Below are positions 1 to 30,535 of a stretch of DNA of 64,000 nt, in pieces. Position numbers and translations under genes: made by a program. The notes beneath the pieces were generated by a model. It was not told the DNA's origin, ran no database searches, and saw nothing but the letters and a program-made list of their open reading frames with translations. How positions within the stretch are numbered: position 1 is the first letter of the stretch; every line of letters begins with the position of its first letter. The DNA comes from Misgurnus anguillicaudatus (Eukaryota > Chordata > Actinopteri > Cypriniformes > Cobitidae), in the NCBI RefSeq assembly GCF_027580225.2, contig NC_073356.2, forward strand, positions 8,587,001 to 8,651,000, read 5' to 3'.

Positions 1-57
1 ACACCAAAGGTTTATTTTACATCTTAAAAAATCTCATGATATGACCCCTTTAAGCAA
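1..57 (+). repeat. Edge of a dispersed repeat
   Basis: The first bases resemble 49277-49336 in the same orientation and 2885-3087 in the opposite one (shared words 'gacatcttaaaaaa' and 'tggtgtcccc'). It is one end of an old interspersed element cut by the window edge. The rest, to about 890, shows no convincing gene or element. Confidence 0.5.
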
Positions 58-890
58 AGTTGATGCTATTTTAAAAATTTGAAGTGAGAAATATAAAAAC
101 TGGGATAATTATATCTCATAATACTGCTTATGTGGAGGACTGGAGTTGTTCAATAGAAACATGCATCAGCACTCAGCAATTACAGTAACACACTATTAAA
201 TTTAGATGAGCAAATAAATGAGTCATTGATTCAGAGATCTTCACTTCAGAGAGATCCAGAGTTCATCATATAACAATAAAGTAATCATGTATAATTAGAT
301 GCACTGTCTCACCAGTCTCATTTCATAACCCACAGCACCTCAATAACCTTCATTTATAAAAAGCAGCATGCAGGTTTGAGCATAAATTAACAAGCGACAA
401 AGCAATGCATCTAGAGCACATACAAATTACACAATGGTTGTCATGGAGATGAGAACTGCCGATAAGGGGCATCGTTTCCTGTCACTCGGATGCTGTAATT
501 ATGTTACAATAGCTCGTTCTTCAGTGGAGGTTTATGATCATGCATCAGATTTGTTTTGAGGAGCTGTAATGTTTCATTTACATAAACATTTTATGTAAAT
601 GACAACGTTATATATAAAACAGCTTCACAAGAATGAAGAATAAGACTTTATATTCACAACAGTAAAGTATATGTCTGCATATAATCTTTCAGATGGCCTC
701 TAACTTAGCATGACTAATGTGCCAACAGAGGGTGCTGTTAGTCTCAAAGCAACCTTTCAGCTCTTTTACTGTAAATGATGTCTGGGTATTTAAAGAAAAC
801 TATTTGCCTATTGCACGGATGAGTTCATTGCAGATTGCCTGTGAAAACCCAACTTTTGTTTTTTACTGTTTTCTACATAGGACAATTAAA

Positions 891-1557
891 CAGGGTTCCC
901 ACGGGTCCTTTAAATCCTTGAAAGTTTGTGAATCTGGGGGGAAAAAATTCAAGGCCCTGGGAAGTTTTTAAAAATATACATACATGGATACAGGTCATTG
1001 AAAGTGCTTGAATCTGTTTTATGCAAGAAAAAAAATCCATATTATTCCCTGTGTAGGATAATATAAAATTCTAGACTTTTTAAGCACACGTGCTAAACTT
1101 TAAATGCTTATATCTTCTGCATGCGAATGTTGATTCATACCAAAATGCTTTTTTGCATAGTTGTGTTTGACACATGAAAACGTCTCGGGTTACGTATGTA
1201 ACTCTTGTTCCCTGAGAAGGGAATGAGACGCTGCGTCTCCCTTGCCATACTTCCTGCGCCATGTAACGCCGTCTTTGGCAATATTTCAGATATACTTCCA
1301 GCCCCTTGTCTTTGTCATTAAGCCTCACTATTGGTTGAATTTGATATACACATAAAGACGCACCCACTACCAAAGTATCACCGCAGTGACGCAGTGCAAG
1401 TTCCTTCAAAAGAGAACTGTAACAATGTATCTTACAAGGTAACACAATGTAACCTTGCTCTCACTTGAGATGTGTCCCCCCATTTAGTCCTTGAATTTGA
1501 GAGTATTGGACCCGGAAAGTCCCCGAAAGGTCCTTGAATTTGAAGTCAGCTACCCTG
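891..1557 (-). mobile_element. hAT-like non-autonomous element, copy 1
   Basis: It begins CAGGGTTCCCAC and ends near TACCCTG. Next to both ends lie many 'CCTTGAA' words. The reverse complement aligns over almost its whole length with the copy at 3096-5002 once that copy's two insertions are removed. No clear target duplication remains here. The middle, about 1175-1425, carries a DIRS-like terminal segment that copy 2 shares. Confidence 0.7.
1175..1425 (-). repeat. DIRS-like terminal segment inside the hAT-like copy 1
   Basis: The stretch starting CGTCTCGGGTTACG, followed by an imperfect palindrome around GTTCCCTGAGAAGGGAA and then GAGACGCTGCGTCTCC, resembles the outer end of the DIRS element at 43009-43060. 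The same segment sits at the same place in copy 2, so it entered before the host element spread. Confidence 0.5.
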
Positions 1558-2593
1558 ATGAAAATATAACCTTGATATCTTCAATGTTGACTGAGTAAAT
1601 CTTTCATCTTAAAATTTCAAAGACAGGGTCCCAATTGAAGGAATTGAGGGATGTGGGTTTTGTTTATAATGCATGTTTAGACCTATAGAATAAAAATCAA
1701 TAACAAAGGAGTAAAATATAATCGTAAGAGGGTTGCTTATTTTATTATTTCATTTGTATATCATTTGAAGTTAGTAGTACATCTCTTTGCATAATAAAAA
1801 AAAACTTTTAGCTCTGGCATTTTAAAAACCCAAACATGCTTGAGGTTATACATGGAGTTTTTCATGCAAATTGCGTTCACACAAGATTACTGCCTTTATT
1901 TTGGTCTGGATGGTAACTCAGTTCTGGTTGATTTTAGATATTTCTTTCTTAGCATGTGATGGCTGAAATGTGAGTTCCCAACCCCCCGACCTCCGTGACT
2001 TCCTGAAAGATGTTGAAATACCAAATTAATACAGACATGGTTTCCTTCTACAGGATGTGACACCTTCTGTGGCTAAAAACCATGTTGTCAGTGTGTATGG
2101 CTCCTTGAATTTTTGGTGTGATTATTTATTTCCCCTGTACAGTAAGGTCTTTCATACTGAAGAGTTTACCTTTTAACTGGTAGTTTTTCCAGTATTTTCA
2201 CATGTTTTCTTTCTACCCTTTCCCTAGCTTTAACCTCACCCATTGACACAGCCAGACCTTTAGTTGCAACTATTTCAGCCTAATTCTATTAGACATCAAT
2301 TATGCCAATTGTCTTATTGATAGATTGAATCGCATTATTCCCGTACCCAGCTTTTGACATCTGGTTGGGTCACCGCCCAGTTCTATACTGATGAATGCAT
2401 TGGATGGATGCTTAAAGGCTTTTAGTCTTCCATCAGTCTGAAATTTCCACCACTAAAGATAAACTTTTTAAATACTCATTAAATAAAGTCCACATACACA
2501 CACACACGCACAAAAAAAAATGCTGGGTTATTTCACTGGAAATAAATGATGTCAAATCAACATATATTTTTATGTTACTTTAACTTAAAAAAG
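1558..2593. other. No gene seen
   Basis: AT-rich intergenic DNA. The only structure I see is a short CA-rich run near 2493-2510. Open frames here are short and look like chance. Confidence 0.5.
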
Positions 2594-2800
2594 GGAGTCG
2601 GGCTGACTACCAAAACACACTTGTAGCCAATCAGCAGCAAGCGGCGTGTCTACTAACAGACATCGTTGCCTGGGTTGCGTATGTGTGGGGCGGGTCTATC
2701 AAAAGAAGGTCCAGATTCTATTGGGGTAGGGGTGTGTTTGTTCAGGTGATTTCAAATGTCAACATTGGCTTTCAGAGATCATGCACCCCGCCTTTAACAA
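2594..2800 (+). repeat. Dispersed repeat, paired with 53512-53725
   Basis: About 200 bases, including the words 'accaaaacacacttgtagcc' and 'ggtccagattctattgggg', recur in the same orientation near 53.5 kb with few changes. No coding potential is seen, and I could not assign the family. Confidence 0.7.
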
Positions 2801-2884
2801 ATTAAGGTAAACAATTTCAACTTGTTATGTCAACTAACAAGTCAAAACAAAAAGTAGGTTGAATTGACTTGCAAAACCAGTATT

Positions 2885-3087
2885 AAAGGAGACTTTTTAA
2901 GATGTCAAATCTTTGGTGTCCCCATAGTACGTATGTGAAGTTTTAGCTCAAAATACCATGTAGATAATTTATTATGACATGTTAACATTAACACTTTGTA
3001 GGTGCGAGCAAAGATGTGCCGGTTTTGGGTGTGTCCTTTAAAATGCAAATGCAAATGAGCATAAATGGCAGTGGCACGTTTGGATAG
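2885..3087 (-). repeat. Interspersed repeat, same family as 49147-49336
   Basis: The words 'ttggtgtcccca', 'gaagttttagctcaaaata' and 'gggtgtgtcctttaaaatg' match the reverse complement of the DNA just right of the DIRS element. It is an old dispersed element without an ORF. Confidence 0.65.
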
Positions 3088-3116
3088 TGCAGATTCAGGG
3101 TTCCCACAGCTTAGTT

Positions 3117-3383
3117 CAGTGGTTCTCAAACTTTTTCAGGGTGCGACCCGCTTTGTGTACAGTGCATTCCTTCGCGGCCCCCCCAAAGAAAATATATGAC
3201 AAAAACAGTTCTAAATCTTCACATTTTAATTAAACAAAACATTAAATTATACAAAGTAGTGCTGCCTTATTTTTTTAGGTTTAATTTCACAGAATTCATG
3301 ATAAATTAATGTATTTTATAAAAAATTCATAAAACTGGGGCCCCCCTGGCACCATCTCGCGGACCCCAGTTTGAGAACCACTG
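3117..3383 (+). mobile_element. hAT MITE with perfect 8-bp target duplication
   Basis: A 267-bp element with inverted ends CAGTGGTTCTCAAAC and GTTTGAGAACCACTG. GCTTAGTT is duplicated at 3109-3116 and 3384-3391. It is inserted inside the hAT-like copy 2. A decayed relative in opposite orientation lies at 55648-55915. Confidence 0.9.
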
Positions 3384-3502
3384 GCTTAGTTAACTTCAAA
3401 TTCAAGGACCTTTCAAAAACTTTCAAGGTCCAATACCCTCAAATTCAAGGACTAAATGTGGGGACACATCTGAAGTAAGAGCAAGGTTACATCGTGTTAT
3501 CT

Positions 3503-3770
3503 TTTAAGATACATTGATACAGTTTCCTTTCGAGGGAACTTGCGCTGCGGTGACACTTTGGGGACGCCTCCAGGGGTAAGTGCGTCTGAATGTATATATC
3601 AAATTCAACCAATGATGAGGATTAATGACAAAGACAGGGTGACGCAGGAGCTAGGAAGTATATCGCTATCTGAAGTATTGCCAAAGACGGCGTTACAGGG
3701 ACGCAGGAAATATGGAAAGGGAGACGCAGTGTCTCATTCCCTTCTTAGGGAACAAGAGTTACATACGTTT
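3503..3770 (+). repeat. DIRS-like terminal segment inside the hAT-like copy 2
   Basis: The inverted counterpart of 1175-1425. It contains GGGAGACGCAGTGTCTC and AGGGAACAAGAGTTACATACG, like the border of the DIRS element. An open frame of 102 codons crosses it, but it matches nothing I recognise and is treated as chance. Confidence 0.5.
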
Positions 3771-3913
3771 TCATGTGTCAAACACAACTATTCAAAAAAG
3801 CATTTTGGTATGAATCAACATTCGCATACAGAAGATATAAGCATTTAAAGCGAACAGTTTAAAATGTGTGCTTAAAAAGTCTAGAATTTTTATGATATTA
3901 TCCTACACTATAC

Positions 3914-4830
3914 GGGTGATTCTCACGAAAACTTGGTTTTAAAAATGTCAAGCATGAAAATGTAAAAATTGCTTAAATTTACTTTTTTTCCCACCAGACA
4001 TTGAAAAACAAAGTCTTGAGTAAATGGGAACATTAATTTAAAAACTTTTACTTATCATTTAACACTTTTTGTAACATAATTTAAAAAATTTGTTCTAACA
4101 AATCTCATTACCGCAACAGTCAGAAAACATCAACACTGACATATTTTCAAAATGACATGACAAACCTGAAAGAACATAATTTGGAGATTCTGCACATGCA
4201 TTTAAAATCAAAGTATTATGCTTCTATTAATTAAATTAACATTTAATATGCATCTGTTGCGGTAATGATAATCAAAATGTCGTGTAAGCATTCTGACAAG
4301 ACAATATTTCAAATTAACTTTAAAAAAAGGATCTTACCTGGTAGCCATCTTGAAGTAACTGGTCCATGTGCTTGGTCACTCAAAATCAAACTTTATTAAA
4401 ATTCTGTATGTGTGCTTAAACTCTTCTCAAAAAGTGTTGCGGAGGATGAGAACATCAGGCATGGACACATCACTTCCTAATTTTTCTTCATTATTATTAT
4501 ACATGAATATTCAGTAAATATTTTTTCTGTCATCTAAAGTAGTCTAGCAAAACATCGATTTATTTTTTTTCTTAACATTTTTGTGTTAATTTGATTAAAT
4601 TACAACATAACGCATGTTCAAACACAGCCGGACACATTGCGATAATGAGAATTTCAGCAGAAAATGAGATAAAATTTACAATTATAAATTCTTATGTTGA
4701 AATAAGACATTGTGCAAGGTAGAACACAGTACTGTGTTAATTCTGATGCTTTTTAATGTTACTATATTACACATTTTAAAGCTAAAATCATTAGTGCCGT
4801 GGTGTTTCAATGGTTTCGTGAGAATCACCC
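3914..4830 (+). mobile_element. 917-bp inverted-repeat element, 4-bp duplication
   Basis: Perfect 17-bp inverted ends GGGTGATTCTCACGAAA and TTTCGTGAGAATCACCC are flanked by ATAC at 3910-3913 and 4831-4834. Comparison with copy 1 (891-1557) shows that the hAT-like sequence is interrupted exactly here. A second inverted pair, 'attaccgcaacag' near 4110 and 'ctgttgcggtaat' near 4255, lies inside. There is no ORF of note. I do not recognise the superfamily. Confidence 0.75.
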
Positions 4831-5010
4831 ATACAAGAAATAATATGGATTTTTTTCCCAGAAAACTTCTTGCATAAAATAGATTCAAGCACTTTCAATG
4901 ACCTGTATCTATGTATAAATATGTTCAAAAACTTCCCAGGGTCTTGAATTTTTTCACCCAGATTCACAAACTTTCAAGGATTTCAAGGACCCGTTGGAAC
5001 CCTGCAGATT

Positions 5011-5589
5011 TAGGGGTGGTATTATCCCCTTCGTACATCACAAGGGGAGGCAAATTTAAATGACCTATTTTTCACATGCTTGTAGAGAATGGTTCACCAA
5101 AACCAAAAGTTACTGGGTTGATATTTTTCACATTTTCTAGGTTGATAGAAACACTGGTGACCCAATTATAGCACTTAAACATGGAAAAATTCTGATTTTA
5201 AACTTCCTGCTGCATTTTTACAGGTACAAACCCAACCATTTGGGATGTAATGTAACCTATTCTGGGTTGTTTTAATTTTTCCATGTTTTCCTTTGCTTGT
5301 TACAAGACAATCGGTTGCCTTGTAAAACAGGACACAGAAAGTACCAATCAGGGAAATGCAGTTACAAATGATATTGTATATTGAATTGAAATGACATACA
5401 AATTACACAGGAGTAACATTCAACATTCAAATCGACACTTGCTAAACAGCTTTGCGGTGTTTCTGAACACACCCACTTGATGTGTGAGTGGAGACATCCG
5501 CACACTTCTGTTATTGATTCAGTGCTGTCAGTGCCTACAGTAGTTCACTGTTTGTCTCTCACACGGCATCTCACCTCACTTCCTCAGCA
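5011..5589 (+). other. Upstream region of the scinderin gene
   Basis: Holds a weak MITE remnant (an inverted 'ccatgtttt' / 'aacatgg' pair at about 5177-5290) and the probable 5' UTR and promoter of the gelsolin-family gene. I see no clear TATA box or upstream exon. Confidence 0.35.
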
Positions 5590-24285
<18,696 letters not shown>

Positions 24286-24628
24286 GGACTGCGGTTATGC
24301 AAATCGCAAACTTCGGGAAGATAAAACGGACTATTGGGTACTGTGGCGTAATGAGTGAATGTGCTTGGGCTGTTTCATTAGCATTATACAGAAGTTATAT
24401 GGGATATATATAAAAAAAAGAAAAATTAGATGGGAATTAGAGAAAAGTTATTAAAACGCAGCTTAAAAGCTTTATGCTCACCATGTTAAAATTGCACTTG
24501 TTTACATGTATTTCTAATGTTTATGAAAGCTTGAAAATGCAACACAAATAGAGAATTTTGTCTTTTTTTTGTTTTTATGGAGCACAAAAGCGCCCCCTAG
24601 CGGTGAGCAGTGAATTACAGTACCTGAA

Positions 24629-24634
24629 AATAAA
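24629..24634 (+). promoter_or_regulatory. scin: Possible poly(A) signal of the scinderin gene
   Basis: AATAAA lies 344 bp after the stop codon. A second candidate is at 24915-24920. Which is used cannot be told from sequence. Confidence 0.4.
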
Positions 24635-24642
24635 CCCTAGTG

Positions 24643-24810
24643 CAGGGGTCTCCAATCTTTTTGTAATGGGCTACCATTATACTTGTTTTTTTACTTGCTG
24701 ATATGTTTGATCGTTAACATCTAATATATAAAATATGTAATAAATACATTTTAAAATTTAGGATATTAATAGAATGTGCTTTGGCGGGCAACTTGCATTG
24801 GAAACCACTG
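24643..24810. mobile_element. Decayed hAT-like MITE
   Basis: CAGGGGTCTCCAATC at the left and TTGGAAACCACTG at the right resemble the ends of the 3117-3383 type. I find no matching 8-bp duplication. Confidence 0.4.
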
Positions 24811-25090
24811 TCTTTGAGACATTGATCATTCAATCCTACATACAATAAGATGGAATAGGCATTGTTTACTGCATTTATCTTTGTTGGTGATGTGTAGTAT
24901 TGCTGGTGTTTACCAATAAAAACATAATTTAAACAGTGGAATAATATGCTTCAAATATTAATATGCATAATTAATTGTAATATGCTTCAAGTAATAGAAC
25001 TAAAGCCAAAGGATTAACATTGACAAAATGTGTTTGTGAGTGTGTGTGAGTTGTAAAAAATGTAAAAAAAAAAAAAAAACCCTCCCACTT

Positions 25091-26036
25091 AGGTGACCAG
25101 ACGTCCCCGTTTTCCGGGGACAGTACCGTTTTTTGGTGTTCTGTACCCGACTGGAGCTGTCCCCGGAAATGTCCCCGTTTTACAGCACGTCCAAAACAAC
25201 CAGCAAATACCCGATCAGCGTGTAGTCTTTGTAGCAATCATGTAATGATTATTTTCACCAGCAGAGGGGGCCGCGAGCTACACTGCGCGACTGATTTAGC
25301 GAGGAAGAATTTACTACGAGACACGTGAGAAAGCGTCATCAAGTTATCATCAATCAAGATATGAAAACAGTCAAAGTTATCGGGGGTTAAGATGCTAACT
25401 ACTCATGTTTAATTAAAGTAATAAACCAATGAAGTGAACTGATCACAGCATGGTATTGAGCATTTGTTTTGTAGGCTAAATATGTTTACATTTTGCATTA
25501 TTACTTTAACGTTTACAATGCTATAAAATCAGCTGAAGTAGTAGCCTACTTTAGAAGTAATTTTTGATGAGATATGAATAAAAAAAGGAAAAAAATAGAT
25601 TTAAGCTACAGAAATTGTTAAATTAATTGAATTAGAAACACTAAAAAAATTACTTTCTTAGTTTTTCTCTTGTTTTTAGTACAAATATTCAAAAATTGTT
25701 AAAACAGGATTCATTTCCTTGATAAGCAAAATGACCTAAGAAAATAAGTCTGGTTTTAAAACCAAAAATATTAAATTCGCAAAAATTAAACACAAATTCA
25801 CTTTTTTTGTCTTAAAGCTAGATTTTTTTCTTTGGGGGATTTTGCTTATGAAGAGAATGCATCTTGTTTTAGGAATTTTTAGATATTTGTACAAGACAAA
25901 AATACTAAGTAAGATGAAAGAATGTTTTGTCCCCATTTTTTTTATTCATAGATAAAAACAAATGAGATTTTAATGATTTTTTGACCATTGAACTAGGAAA
26001 TGTCCCCCGGTTTTCATTTTAAAAATCTGGTCACCT
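25091..26036. mobile_element. Inverted-repeat element, AGGTGACCAGA ends
   Basis: AGGTGACCAGACGTCCCCG at the left pairs with TCTGGTCACCT at the right over 946 bp. The interior holds an AT-rich palindromic unit (25660-25920) like the one at 13295-13715. No transposase, and the target duplication is not clear. Confidence 0.65.
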
Positions 26037-26040
26037 TACA

Positions 26041-27235
26041 CTTCCCTGATATGAGATGCGCTAAACCAGACAGATTTGGACTTTTATTTTGTATTTTGAA
26101 CTTAATTGGTAGGTAACAACTTTTTCTTTATAATAGACATGTTAAGCAAACAATCTTTATATTACCCTGTATTGAAACAAGAGAATTGCATGTGAATGGT
26201 GGGTGGTTTTGACATTTAAATAAATTATTTACTCGGGATAAAAGTCATCAAAGCGGATTCCTTTGGTTTTTATTTATTAACCACAAGATGGCGCACAAGG
26301 TAAAGCAAACAGACACACCATAAAACGTCAATGAGGCTGATAAACGTCACTAGCAGCTCATGCTGGCTGCTAAAATCTATAATTTTTAATAATAATAAAA
26401 AAAATCTATAATTTTTCATAATTAAAGTGCTAAATGTGCCAAAATCGAATAGCCAACGAAGGTTTTCAGACAACAGTGTTAGCCTAATTGTTTAAAACTT
26501 ATGACAAGGTATGACATTTGTATGGCACTTTTCAGTCCACTTTTCAGTCCACATGAAAAAACAGCCTACTGTAGTTAGTACTGAACTATTTACTATAGTA
26601 CATTGCAGCAAGGTGTAGTATATTATTGTTATTTGTAACTTCAAGTATCGTATCTTCTTTTTGTTAATTAATGTATATGCGCTATGATGAATTGATAGTA
26701 AAGCATATTTTAATATTCACTAAGGTTCAAAAACACTATATACTTAGGAATTTTACTACAGTTTACTTTAGAAAATACTAACTAAAGTATACTATATGGT
26801 ATTTTCACGTGAAAGCTCAAACTCTGTTGTTTGTTTAACAAGACCGCTGAATACGCATCTTTCATTGAGCATGCGCATGAAATAAATTCCGGAATGAAAT
26901 CTTTTGAAGTGACAGACCGATTAAGCGGCACTAAATAAACGTTGCGAGTTCACTATAAAGCTCTTTGAAGACGACCATTGAGTCTGAAATCTTCAGTGAT
27001 CTCCGGTGTGTGAATGGCAGCGTGCTGTACGTAACAGTCAGGTCCATCAAAGTGTGATTGTTCATTGATGGCAGTGCTAATTGTTTTGACACCGTGATAC
27101 ACAACCAGCTTGGTCGGATGTTAACCATCAAATGCCATGCTTACTTAAAAAAATAATTATTTATTTATATTGCTCTCTCTTTTTGCTTTCCATCATACTG
27201 CAGTTTATAAGATTTTAGACAGCATACACACTACA
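26041..27235. other. Intergenic, no gene seen
   Basis: AT-rich DNA between the two genes. It holds short 'tagtatact'-like runs (26570-26820) and open frames under 70 codons. Nothing in it looks coding. Confidence 0.45.
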
Positions 27236-27239
27236 CATT

Positions 27240-27568
27240 TATTCACTTTTTCTGACCAAACTTTAAAGCTTTGAGCGGCGTGAACAGGTGGCGAGGGGGC
27301 GTGCACAGAACATGACGGTCTTGACTTTTCACCAATCGAATTCCAAGAGAAATGCTACCCGCCTCTGACAATGCACCAATCAGCGCGCGTTCTGAGCGAT
27401 GGGCGGTGCTAAGAGTGGTAGAATGAAGTGGGAGGCGGCTGCTGGAGTCAGTGAAACAGACACGGAGCGGTTGCGCGTTTCGGCTCAGTTGATGTGAATG
27501 GGAGCAATATTTTTGGAAATACGCGTAAACACTGGAGACGTGCAACGCAAGGGACGCATCTGAATGAG
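27240..27568 (+). promoter_or_regulatory. arl4a: arl4a CpG-rich promoter and 5' non-coding exon
   Basis: GC content and CpG density jump relative to the flanks. 'CACCAATC' CCAAT-type boxes lie near 27330 and 27373, and a GC-rich box 'gagggggcgtg' near 27294. The region ends in a consensus splice donor, GAATGAG|GTGAGTAA, at 27568/27569. The matching acceptor, TTTGGTTTCAG, is at 28152-28162 ahead of the coding exon, so a non-coding first exon with a roughly 594-bp intron is likely. The transcription start is not determinable. Confidence 0.6.
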
Positions 27569-28289
27569 GTGAGTAACGAACAGCGTTTTATTTTTTAGAC
27601 GCAAAGCTTAAATGATGCTAAATAAGAGTCCATGCAATATTGTTATATATAGAGTAACTTATTATTATTAATCTCCTGGCCTCTTAAGAAGTATTTTTCC
27701 TCTGCCATTATTGTAGCAGATATCGTGTTGAATCACTTGTTGGGATCAAATGATGAGCAGATCTCATGTCTTTATTTATGAGCTGTGCCCCTCCTCAAGC
27801 GCTTTTACAGATGGCCATAGAGATCTGCGACAGACTCGTGTTTTCCAGATATAGACAGGCCAAACTCAGCTTTCTCTATATTAACAACTGCTATACAACA
27901 ATGTAATATCATGCATAGGAGACCCAGAACGCTAGGATTTGTACTGATGTATTCGGAATAGCAATGGTGCCCCTGTTGTGCAAATGGGCTTCCTGCTGTT
28001 GCATCCCTCATTCAGCATCACCGGCACTGAATGACACCAGGCTAGCTTGAATCCGTGCCTTTTAAAATGACAAAGAGAGAACCGTGCTTAAGAATGAACA
28101 TAGTCATGTAAAACTGCATGTCATGGGCGCATTGCATCACCTTCCTCTTCATTTGGTTTCAGGTTATAGCAGCAGCAGCATTCCTTGGGGAACGCGAGAG
28201 AAGCCTTGTGAATATTTGGTGAAGCAGGAGCAGAGACGACACCTGATCTCCCGAGCCTTCGCCTTTCATCCTTTCCGGAGTGTCACAAG

Positions 28290-28895
28290 ATGGGGAATGG
28301 ATTATCGGAGCCCCATGCCATCTTTCCCCGTTTGCCGTCTTTTCAAGCCCTGCACATTGTTATTCTCGGGTTGGACTGTGCCGGGAAGACCACCGTGTTG
28401 TACCGACTCCGTTTCAACGAGTTCGTGAACACTGTTCCTACCAAGGGCTTTAACACGGAGAAGATCAAAGTGACTCTCGGTGGGAAAGGACGTACGGCGA
28501 CCTTTCATTTCTGGGATGTTGGTGGTCAGGAGAAGCTCAGGCCTCTTTGGCGTTCCTACACGCGGTGCACGGACGCCCTCGTCTTCGTGGTGGACTCGGT
28601 GGACGTGGAGCGCATGGAGGAGGCCAAGACGGAGCTCCATAAGATAACAAGGCTTCAGGAGAACCAGGGAGTGCCCATTTTAGTGGTGGCTAACAAGCAG
28701 GACCTTCGCAACGCTTTGCCCCTGTGCGAGGTGGAGAAGATGTTGGCGCTGAATGAGCTCGGCTCTCACACACCCTGGCACCTCCAGCCGGCCTGTGCCA
28801 TCATCGGAGAGGGTCTACAGGAAGGCTTGGAGCGGCTCCATTCCATGATCATCAAGCGGAGGAAGATGATGAGGCAGCAGAAGAGGAAAAGATGA
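28290..28895 (+). CDS. arl4a: ADP-ribosylation factor-like protein 4A
   Basis: A small GTPase of the ARF-like ARL4 subfamily. ARL4 proteins act at the plasma membrane and nucleus, recruit cytohesin-type ARF exchange factors and influence actin. The 201 codons are uninterrupted in one exon, as is usual for ARL4 genes. Seen: N-terminal MGNGLS for myristoylation at Gly2, P-loop GLDCAGKT (27-34), switch-I Thr51, DVGGQE (76-81) with the conserved Gln, NKQD (135-138), CAI (G5), and a basic tail [13 protein letters not shown] that serves as nuclear/membrane signal in the family. Length and sequence fit ARL4A (200 residues in human) better than ARL4C or ARL4D. The ATG context is AAGATGGGG. An upstream splice acceptor at 28162 and an upstream ATG frame (28084) indicate a 5' UTR of at least 127 nt in this exon. 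Which teleost duplicate (aa or ab) this is remains open. Confidence 0.96.
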   Translation: MGNGLSEPHAIFPRLPSFQALHIVILGLDCAGKTTVLYRLRFNEFVNTVPTKGFNTEKIKVTLGGKGRTATFHFWDVGGQEKLRPLWRSYTRCTDALVFVVDSVDVERMEEAKTELHKITRLQENQGVPILVVANKQDLRNALPLCEVEKMLALNELGSHTPWHLQPACAIIGEGLQEGLERLHSMIIKRRKMMRQQKRKR

Positions 28896-29811
28896 CTTTA
28901 GTGATGTTTTATGAGCAGGACGTAATGGGAAAGAGGTCCTCGGTCGCCTCTGTGATGGCTCTGCTGATACTCCGAGGGACTTTGTTGCCCTCCGCTTCTG
29001 GAATTATCATTTCAGTGGACTGAGTTTTATCAGTCAGATGGTGCAGTTGTGTCTCACAGCTAGGGGATTGTATTGATGTAACACTTTGGATCGTCACGGA
29101 GATGGGACGAATATGAACATGTGGAACTTTTACATAAACACAGTGTTACGCAATGCTGTCAGGTGGTACATGGAGTACTGTTGAAGGACACTGGGCTTGA
29201 ACTTGAAAATGACAAAGACAGAGTTAGTCTTTGTGTCTTATGTGTTACACATCTACTAATATCTTAGCATTTTACCAACAATGTAAAGTCATGAAATGGA
29301 AGGATGGATTACCAAAGCTGCCATGAACGTATATGTATGCATTCATGTGTCTCTCTTGTCGGATTGATTTGGTATTGACCACCAGTGTTTGTTGTCTTGG
29401 TGGTCGGGAAACAACAATAAGCTTTATGGATCACTTGTTTGGGAACACACAACAGTGTCACAGTACAGGGTATTTCATAAGTACCTGTTAAGGGTGTACT
29501 TATTCCTCTTAAAGTTCTCCTAAACTCGCTCCTAGAGGACTATTGGTGTAACTTTTAGCTGTAACCACATTGTGTACTTCCTTAAAGGACAAGAGATGTT
29601 TAAATGCACTTTAGCAATTCCCTTTTTCTAATCTATGAACTTGCATCATTCATATTCATTTTTTGTAAAGAGTTTATTATAATACAGAAATGTAATGTAT
29701 TGCTTCGAGAGAAGCTTTTTGTTTCGAACAATCGTTCATGGTTTCACATTCATGCTTGTGAGTTGAGGGATGTTCATATTTATGTGTTGAAATTTGTACA
29801 TTTTGAATAAA
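28896..29811 (+). promoter_or_regulatory. arl4a: arl4a 3' UTR with poly(A) signal
   Basis: About 0.9 kb after the stop is free of repeats and ends with AATAAA at 29806-29811, preceded by T-rich and 'tatttatg' AU-rich words. A 3' UTR of this length fits ARL4 mRNAs. The exact cleavage site is not visible. Confidence 0.6.
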
Positions 29812-30200
29812 TCCACAACTACACTGAACGTAACATGAGTCTTCATTTCTACCTGACTCACTACTCGATAATCTGATAACGGTTTGACACACTGTACAGA
29901 TGAGTCACTCTTTTTGGACATGCAAAACAGATGAGGTAAACTTACTTTGATAAGGCTCAGTGTGGGCATATTTCCAAACAGTGTACTTTGTTCTTGCTTG
30001 GTCTGTTGTAATACAGCCGTTTAAAGGTAGCGGTATTGTGTCTTTATATCAACAAGGTCCCTTCCTAGTCATTTTATGTTTACCTTATATGTTACCAATT
30101 TAAATATTAAATAATATTTGATTAATACTGTAATTTATGCAAAAAGTGAAAATTATGTATTCACCCTCATGCTGTTGGAATGACTTGTTTATGCAGGATG

Positions 30201-30515
30201 TTAGGGTTGCAAGCCCAAAGACCGAAATATAGTCACATTTTTATGCGTATGCGAGGGTCCGTGTACAGTGCGCGTAATGCAATTTTCGTCATCAGAAGAG
30301 TGCACATGTACTGTACGCTCACCGCCTGATTTTTTAAATCTTGTGTACATTGTACGTGAAGGTCGCGCATGTGCATACAGGAGATTGTAGTACAAGCCCA
30401 GATAACATTGCATTTTGTTTGCCCATGCGTCAAACGTCTGTCTGTGTACACGTACGAGTCAAATAAACGTTACTTTGCAAGGCTGTGTGTTCGACTGTGT
30501 ACGTTTGCACGTAAA
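30201..30515 (+). repeat. Dispersed repeat, inverted partner at 56175-56440
   Basis: Words such as 'tgcgtatgcgagggtc' and 'aacattgcattttgtt' reappear as reverse complements near 56.2-56.4 kb. A short third piece lies at 31285-31325. Open frames on the minus strand (70-72 codons) are not credible genes. Confidence 0.6.
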
Positions 30516-30535
30516 AAAAGACTATATTCCGGGCT

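Larger units (their letters stand above)
3096..5002 (+). mobile_element. hAT-like element, copy 2, with two later insertions
   Basis: The ends are CAGGGTTCC and GGAACCC. An 8-bp duplication, TGCAGATT, flanks it at 3088-3095 and 5003-5010, as hAT transposases make. Without the insertions at 3117-3383 and 3914-4830 its length, about 0.7 kb, matches the inverted copy at 891-1557. It has no transposase frame, so it is non-autonomous. Confidence 0.8.

Noticed and set aside
1080..1445. 121-codon open frame on the minus strand
   Set aside because: Lies wholly inside the hAT-like copy with its DIRS-like block. The inverted sister copy does not keep the frame, and no domain is seen.
28084..28428. 114-codon frame starting upstream of arl4a
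   Set aside because: Crosses the intron/exon boundary at 28162 and runs out of frame with arl4a. At most an upstream ATG in an unspliced transcript.
28302..28640. 112-codon antisense frame over arl4a
   Set aside because: A shadow of the GC-rich arl4a coding sequence with no independent evidence.
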